Positions 6,306 through 6,869 of a DNA stretch of 6,869 bases are shown here, piece after piece. Both the position numbers and the translations under genes were made by a program. The stretch's first letter is position 1. The number at the start of each line of letters is the position of its first letter. Location of the stretch: assembly GCA_903868205.1 (NCBI GenBank), contig CAIPUJ010000091.1, positions 1 to 6,869 on the forward strand. The letters are read 5' to 3'. Under the pieces are notes generated by a model, which searched no databases, was not told the origin of the DNA, and saw only the letters and a program-made list of their open reading frames with translations. The stretch comes from an uncultured bacterium. Its GTDB lineage: Bacteria > Patescibacteriota > Minisyncoccia > Phycocordibacterales > GWA1-40-21.

Positions 6306-6328
6306 GGGTTATATTAACACCCCTTTAT
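6301..6328. promoter_or_regulatory. Dyad between the divergent promoters, possible operator
   Basis: ATAAAGGG (6301-6308) and CCCTTTAT (6321-6328) are exact inverted 8-bp arms, with GTTA (6308-6311) and TAAC (6315-6318) as a slightly offset inner repeat. The dyad centre is 6314.5, which is also the midpoint between the two predicted -10 elements. The arms overlap both predicted -35 elements, so a dimeric regulator bound here would contact both promoters. Confidence 0.45.
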
Positions 6329-6352
6329 ATTAAGCTCTTCTTTCTATATAAT
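6324..6352 (+). promoter_or_regulatory. Promoter of the GT4 glycosyltransferase, apparently leaderless
   Basis: A perfect TATAAT lies at 6347-6352 with a weak -35, TTTATA, at 6324-6329 (17-nt spacer). Only 6 nt separate the -10 from the ATG at 6359, so transcription would start at or next to the A of the start codon. No Shine-Dalgarno motif exists upstream. Confidence 0.6.
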
Positions 6353-6358
6353 AAACAC

Positions 6359-6869
6359 ATGAACAATATTGGAAAGAAAAAGATATTCCTATGCATTACA
6401 AAATCAAATTGGGGTGGAGCCCAAAAGTATGTGTACGATTTGGCCACTTCTCTACCGTCGGATATGTTTGATGTTTCTATCCTTTTTGGAGAAAAAGGAG
6501 TTCTCGCAGAAAAACTTACAGAAAAAGGCATTAAAACCATAGAATTAAAAAACTCTCAAAGGGATTTGAATATCTTTAAGGATATTAATTTTTTATTAGA
6601 CTTTATCAAACTCCTCAAAAGAGAAAAACCGGATATTATTCACTTGAATAGTTCTAAGATGGGTTTTGTCGGTGCAATAGCGGGCAGATTGGCTGGAATT
6701 AAAAAAATAATTTTTACAGCACACGGATGGGCTTTCAATGAGGATAGGCCCAAATGGCAAAAATTTATTTTTTGGGCTATCCAAACCAAAACCGTATTCT
6801 TGTGCCATCAGACGATTGCAGTTTCTGAAATGACTAAAAAACAACTAAAACCAAAATGGTTACAAAATA
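6359..6869 (+). CDS. Glycosyltransferase family 4 protein, N-terminal part (runs off right edge)
   Basis: This is an open frame of 170 complete codons with no stop before the window end, so the gene is partial. It encodes the N-terminal Rossmann domain of a GT-B fold glycosyltransferase, which would add a sugar to a lipid-linked glycan at the cytoplasmic face of the membrane. Landmarks are the first strand with the Gly-rich acceptor loop SNWGGAQKYVYDLA (16-29), PDIIHLNSSKMGFVGAIAGR (91-110), the FTAHGWAFNED segment (119-129) typical of the CapM-like GT4 group, and TIAVSEMTKKQL (152-163) near the domain end. Family members are usually about 370-400 aa, so somewhat over half is missing, including the EX7E nucleotide-sugar site. 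The ATG at 6359 is chosen because no other start codon is in frame upstream. It is divergent from the sugar-phosphate transferase operon and likely opens a plus-strand glycan gene cluster. Confidence 0.9.
   Translation, partial: MNNIGKKKIFLCITKSNWGGAQKYVYDLATSLPSDMFDVSILFGEKGVLAEKLTEKGIKTIELKNSQRDLNIFKDINFLLDFIKLLKREKPDIIHLNSSKMGFVGAIAGRLAGIKKIIFTAHGWAFNEDRPKWQKFIFWAIQTKTVFLCHQTIAVSEMTKKQLKPKWLQN

Noticed and set aside
6325..6844. Open frames on the minus strand at 6325-6540 and 6596-6844.
   Set aside because: They lie opposite the clear GT4 coding frame, have no recognisable domain and no start signal.

Overview
The window comes from a low-GC bacterium. The 16S rRNA fragment, the compact AT-rich genes without Shine-Dalgarno motifs, and the variant 16S signatures fit a member of the Candidatus Patescibacteria (CPR), most likely a Parcubacteria-type lineage. 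That placement is an inference from style and 16S signatures, not from a phylogeny. About 1,870 codons are read without any in-frame TGA, so there is no sign of the TGA=Gly code known in Gracilibacteria/Absconditabacteria.

Layout, left to right. Positions 1-494 are the 5' part of a 16S rRNA gene on the minus strand, cut by the window edge. It carries an AT-rich, hairpin-forming expansion of the V2 region (about 211-294). Positions 495-832 are its transcribed leader, packed with hairpins, followed by a strong rrn promoter (-10 at 833-838, -35 at 855-860). A 45-nt near-perfect palindrome (921-965) separates the rRNA unit from the upstream protein genes and probably terminates their transcript. 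Next, still on the minus strand, are a small unrecognised one-helix membrane protein (979-1371), secF (1463-2398) and secD (2411-3772). secD appears to have its own promoter that would give a nearly leaderless mRNA. Further upstream on the same strand are an NAD-dependent epimerase/dehydratase (3836-4912) and a polyprenyl-phosphate sugar-1-phosphate transferase (4917-6257). Their ORFs are 4 nt apart and they form an operon. On the plus strand a family-4 glycosyltransferase starts at 6359 and runs off the right edge.

Functionally the window joins three units: an rRNA operon, the SecDF proton-driven accessory of the Sec translocon, and the first genes of a cell-surface glycan locus (initiating sugar-phosphate transferase, sugar-nucleotide epimerase/reductase, glycosyltransferase). 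The transferase and the GT4 gene are transcribed divergently from a 101-bp intergenic region whose two predicted promoters are mirror images around one dyad.

I found no CRISPR array, transposon, tRNA or recognisable defence system. The points most worth a second look are the 16S V2 expansion, the symmetric divergent promoter, the apparently leaderless starts, the structured rRNA leader beginning with a +1 hairpin, and a compound inverted-repeat element after secF.
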